Assembly (NCBI GenBank): GCA_019695335.1
Contig: JAIBAF010000018.1
Location: 1-55,721, forward strand
From: a bacterium
Lineage (GTDB): Bacteria; CLD3; SB21
Reading direction: 5' to 3'
DNA length: 55,721 nucleotides
Below, piece after piece: positions 54,147 to 55,721 of the stretch. The notes beneath the pieces were generated by a model. It was not told the DNA's origin. It saw nothing but the letters and a program-made list of their open reading frames with translations, and made no database searches. The translations under genes were made by a program, and so were the position numbers. Numbering within the stretch: the stretch's first letter is position 1; every line of letters starts with the position of its first letter.

Positions 54147-54215
54147 TTCCATCGTTTTCATGGAAAAATGACCGGTTAAGCGTCTCTTGTATGAGGGCTA
54201 GAGACGATCTCGTCT
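54147..54215. promoter_or_regulatory. Palindromic elements upstream of the AraC-type gene
   Basis: Two short palindromes sit in the 278-bp spacer. TTCCAT-N7-ATGGAA is at 54147-54165, with TTTTC-ATG-GAAAA overlapping it. AGACGA-TC-TCGTCT is at 54202-54215. Either could be an operator for the AraC-type gene or the divergent ParA/V4R operon. Confidence 0.35.
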
Positions 54216-54268
54216 TGCCGCACACACAAACTTTCCAAAAAAGTTTCAAATGCTACGAGGGGTGAATT

Positions 54269-54682
54269 ATGCTTTCTAAAAAAAGGGAACGCTCTGACTA
54301 CTGGCTCAATTTAATCGATCAGATTATTCAAAAGCGTTTCCATGAGCCGGATTTTAATGTAAATGCGCTGGCCGCGGAATTGGGAATAAGCCCGCAAAGG
54401 GTTTATGAAATCGTAAGAATATTCAGAAAGACCACTCCGCAGGAACTGATCGAAAGCTTCCGTATGGAACATGGCAAAAATGAGTTGCTAAAAAACCGAT
54501 TACGCCGGTTTGAAATAGCTTCGGAGTGCGGCTATGTTCATTACAGTACTTTTTTGAGGACATTTAAAAGAAAATATGGTATGAGTCCGACGGAATATGG
54601 AAAAATGAATGCTTCGTATTCTCAAAAAAATCAGGAGCCTATGCTTGCTGATATTGTGAAAATGCCCATCGAAGAAGCATAG
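54269..54682 (+). CDS. Short AraC-type DNA-binding protein
   Basis: A 137-aa protein made of the AraC/XylS double helix-turn-helix only. The first HTH is FNVNALAAELGISPQRVYEI; the second is RFEIASECGYVHYSTFLRTF followed by the signature KRKYGMSPTEYGKM. There is no N-terminal sensing domain; a typical full-length regulator has about 280-300 aa. A CGAGGGG ribosome site precedes the ATG. The ligand or partner must come from elsewhere, as in SoxS/MarA-like short regulators. It is divergent from the ParA/V4R operon and could control it; position is the only evidence. Confidence 0.87.
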   Translation: MLSKKRERSDYWLNLIDQIIQKRFHEPDFNVNALAAELGISPQRVYEIVRIFRKTTPQELIESFRMEHGKNELLKNRLRRFEIASECGYVHYSTFLRTFKRKYGMSPTEYGKMNASYSQKNQEPMLADIVKMPIEEA

Positions 54683-54867
54683 CAATTTAGCCTTGCGAAA
54701 ATGTGCGTTGAAATCCGTTGTTTCGATTTCCTAACTTTATTCGCGGTCATGTGAAAGATTGCACGAACCTGCTGCGATCTTCACAAAAAACTTCCATCAA
54801 CTGAGGGGTTGATATTTCAGTGAGAAAAATTTTAATAAATAATCCACTTTATCTTCGAGGAGAATCC

Positions 54868-55721
54868 ATGAAGCGATTCATTTATTTGCTGCTTTGGGCC
54901 TTATTATTAACCGGATGTTCCGGAACGAAAAGCCTGATGAATTCAAAAGACGGAAGTTATGATTATTACGCGCTAAAAGATGCCTTGGGAATTTATATGA
55001 ATAAGCCGGTGACGGTGCATGTAGGAGATGTGGAGATCCAATGTGTGATGGCCGGCCTGGAATCGGATCGGGTGATCATTCGTCAAGGCGATCGCATGCA
55101 GGAAATACCGGTCAGGGCGATCAGCAGGATTGAATTGGATGATATCGGGCGTTCGCTTTTGAGAGCGGGCGGTGTATCGGCGCTGGGTGGCGTCGCAGGA
55201 TGGTTAGCCGGTAAGGTAGTCAGTTCAAAAGTATTGGCGAGTGAATGGCAAAAATTCAAAGATAATGACAAACAATTTGCAGCGGCGGCGGCAGGGGCTG
55301 CGGTTGGATTTCTAGCCGGTGCGTGGTATGGAAGCCGGAAGGCTTCGGCGTCCATGGTGATCAATCCAAACGTGGAACCATTGATTCTCGACCGCTCAGT
55401 GGGACGCTCAATCAGTGAACTCCAGCGTCAGAAGTACGGACTTTTTGAAGACTTGCCGATGAAGGGAACCGAGTCGGTAGTGCGCGTGCAGATCATGCAA
55501 TACGGCCCGACGGATTATTTGATTTTATACAACAGCGTGGAACAACCTGAATTGCCTAAATATGCATACGACGGACGGGCGCTCACGCTTGAAATTCCCG
55601 CATCCGAAGTGAAGCTAAGCTGGATGCCGGTCAAACGTGAATACTTAGTGAAACAGCAAAACAAAATTCATAATCAGTTAGACAATCAGGACAATCAGCT
55701 CAAGTACCGTTTATTTCAACA
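54868..55721 (+). CDS. Lipoprotein with two glycine-zipper segments, 3'-truncated by window edge
   Basis: Open frame from ATG 54868, with a GAGGAGA ribosome site, to the right edge (284 codons). The signal peptide ends LLLTGC (Cys18). A small beta domain follows (VTVHVGDVEIQCVMAGLESD, VIIRQGDRMQEIPVRAISRI). Two Gly/Ala-rich hydrophobic helices come next (GGVSALGGVAGWLAGKVV, and AAAAAGAAVGFLAGAWYGS), with a spacer of about 20 residues. They look like glycine zippers that insert into or pack against membranes. The remaining part (MQYGPTDYLILYNSVEQPEL) is beta-rich. I do not recognise the family. It is not visible as a closed frame because it lacks its stop. Confidence 0.8.
   Translation, partial: MKRFIYLLLWALLLTGCSGTKSLMNSKDGSYDYYALKDALGIYMNKPVTVHVGDVEIQCVMAGLESDRVIIRQGDRMQEIPVRAISRIELDDIGRSLLRAGGVSALGGVAGWLAGKVVSSKVLASEWQKFKDNDKQFAAAAAGAAVGFLAGAWYGSRKASASMVINPNVEPLILDRSVGRSISELQRQKYGLFEDLPMKGTESVVRVQIMQYGPTDYLILYNSVEQPELPKYAYDGRALTLEIPASEVKLSWMPVKREYLVKQQNKIHNQLDNQDNQLKYRLFQ

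Noticed and set aside
1-55721. CRISPR array, prophage or insertion sequence
   Set aside because: No regularly spaced repeats, integrase, transposase or phage structural genes were seen on either strand.

Overview
The window looks like a chromosomal segment of an uncultured or poorly studied Gram-negative bacterium of the Fibrobacteres-Chlorobi-Bacteroidetes (FCB) sphere, for example Calditrichota, KSB1 or Ignavibacteria-like. The clues are a YPNPF / FlgD-like C-terminal sorting domain on a secreted protease, a Gld-type ABC operon (GldA/GldF/GldG plus DUF4340), many SPI and SPII signal peptides, outer-membrane barrels, type IV pili and a sigma-54 activator. This placement is inference and no lineage marker in the window settles it. 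Coding density is high, GC content is moderate, and I saw no phage, transposon or CRISPR.

Layout. 1-960: end of pyrF, a tRNA-Val(TAC) and a bidirectional terminator. 966-9970 (minus strand): a complete potassium-uptake locus, read as a 26-aa membrane peptide, kdpF, kdpA, kdpB, kdpC, an outer-membrane barrel, kdpD and kdpE. A TTTATA-N5-TTTATA repeat resembling the KdpE box lies upstream. 10184-14577: a lone receiver domain, hbd, a CsgG/FlgO-TPR protein, an unknown protein and a membrane-anchored gluzincin peptidase. 14709-18218: an envelope redox operon of two tandem di-haem cytochrome lipoproteins, a porin-like barrel and a cupredoxin. 18196-20729 (minus): a STAS protein followed by a sigma-54 activator. 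20827-22816: a TPR lipoprotein and pyk. 22884-25963 (minus): der translationally coupled to a secreted metalloprotease. 26107-28259: a degenerate SMC/Rad50-like ATPase and a Dabb protein.

28398-39668 (minus) is a type IV pilus cluster. In transcription order it holds the major pilin, a Cys4 unknown protein, pilD, a PAS histidine kinase, a receiver protein, pilB, pilC and two successive V-W-X sets of minor pilins. 39937-43662 is the Gld-like ABC operon behind a consensus sigma-70 promoter. 43667-48260 (minus) holds tatA, gatA, a solute-binding lipoprotein and a beta-propeller protein. A tRNA-Gln(CTG) and a large Ig/carboxypeptidase-regulatory lipoprotein follow. 50907-51434 is tpx.

The most unusual unit is 51494-53990 (minus). 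It is a four-gene operon in which a ParA/Soj-type ATPase with no ParB sits between two paralogous V4R-like proteins, followed by a small unknown protein. One paralog keeps four cysteines in its V4R core; the other lacks that cysteine pattern. I regard this as the best candidate for an undescribed system. The window ends with a short AraC-type regulator and the 5' part of a lipoprotein with two glycine-zipper segments.
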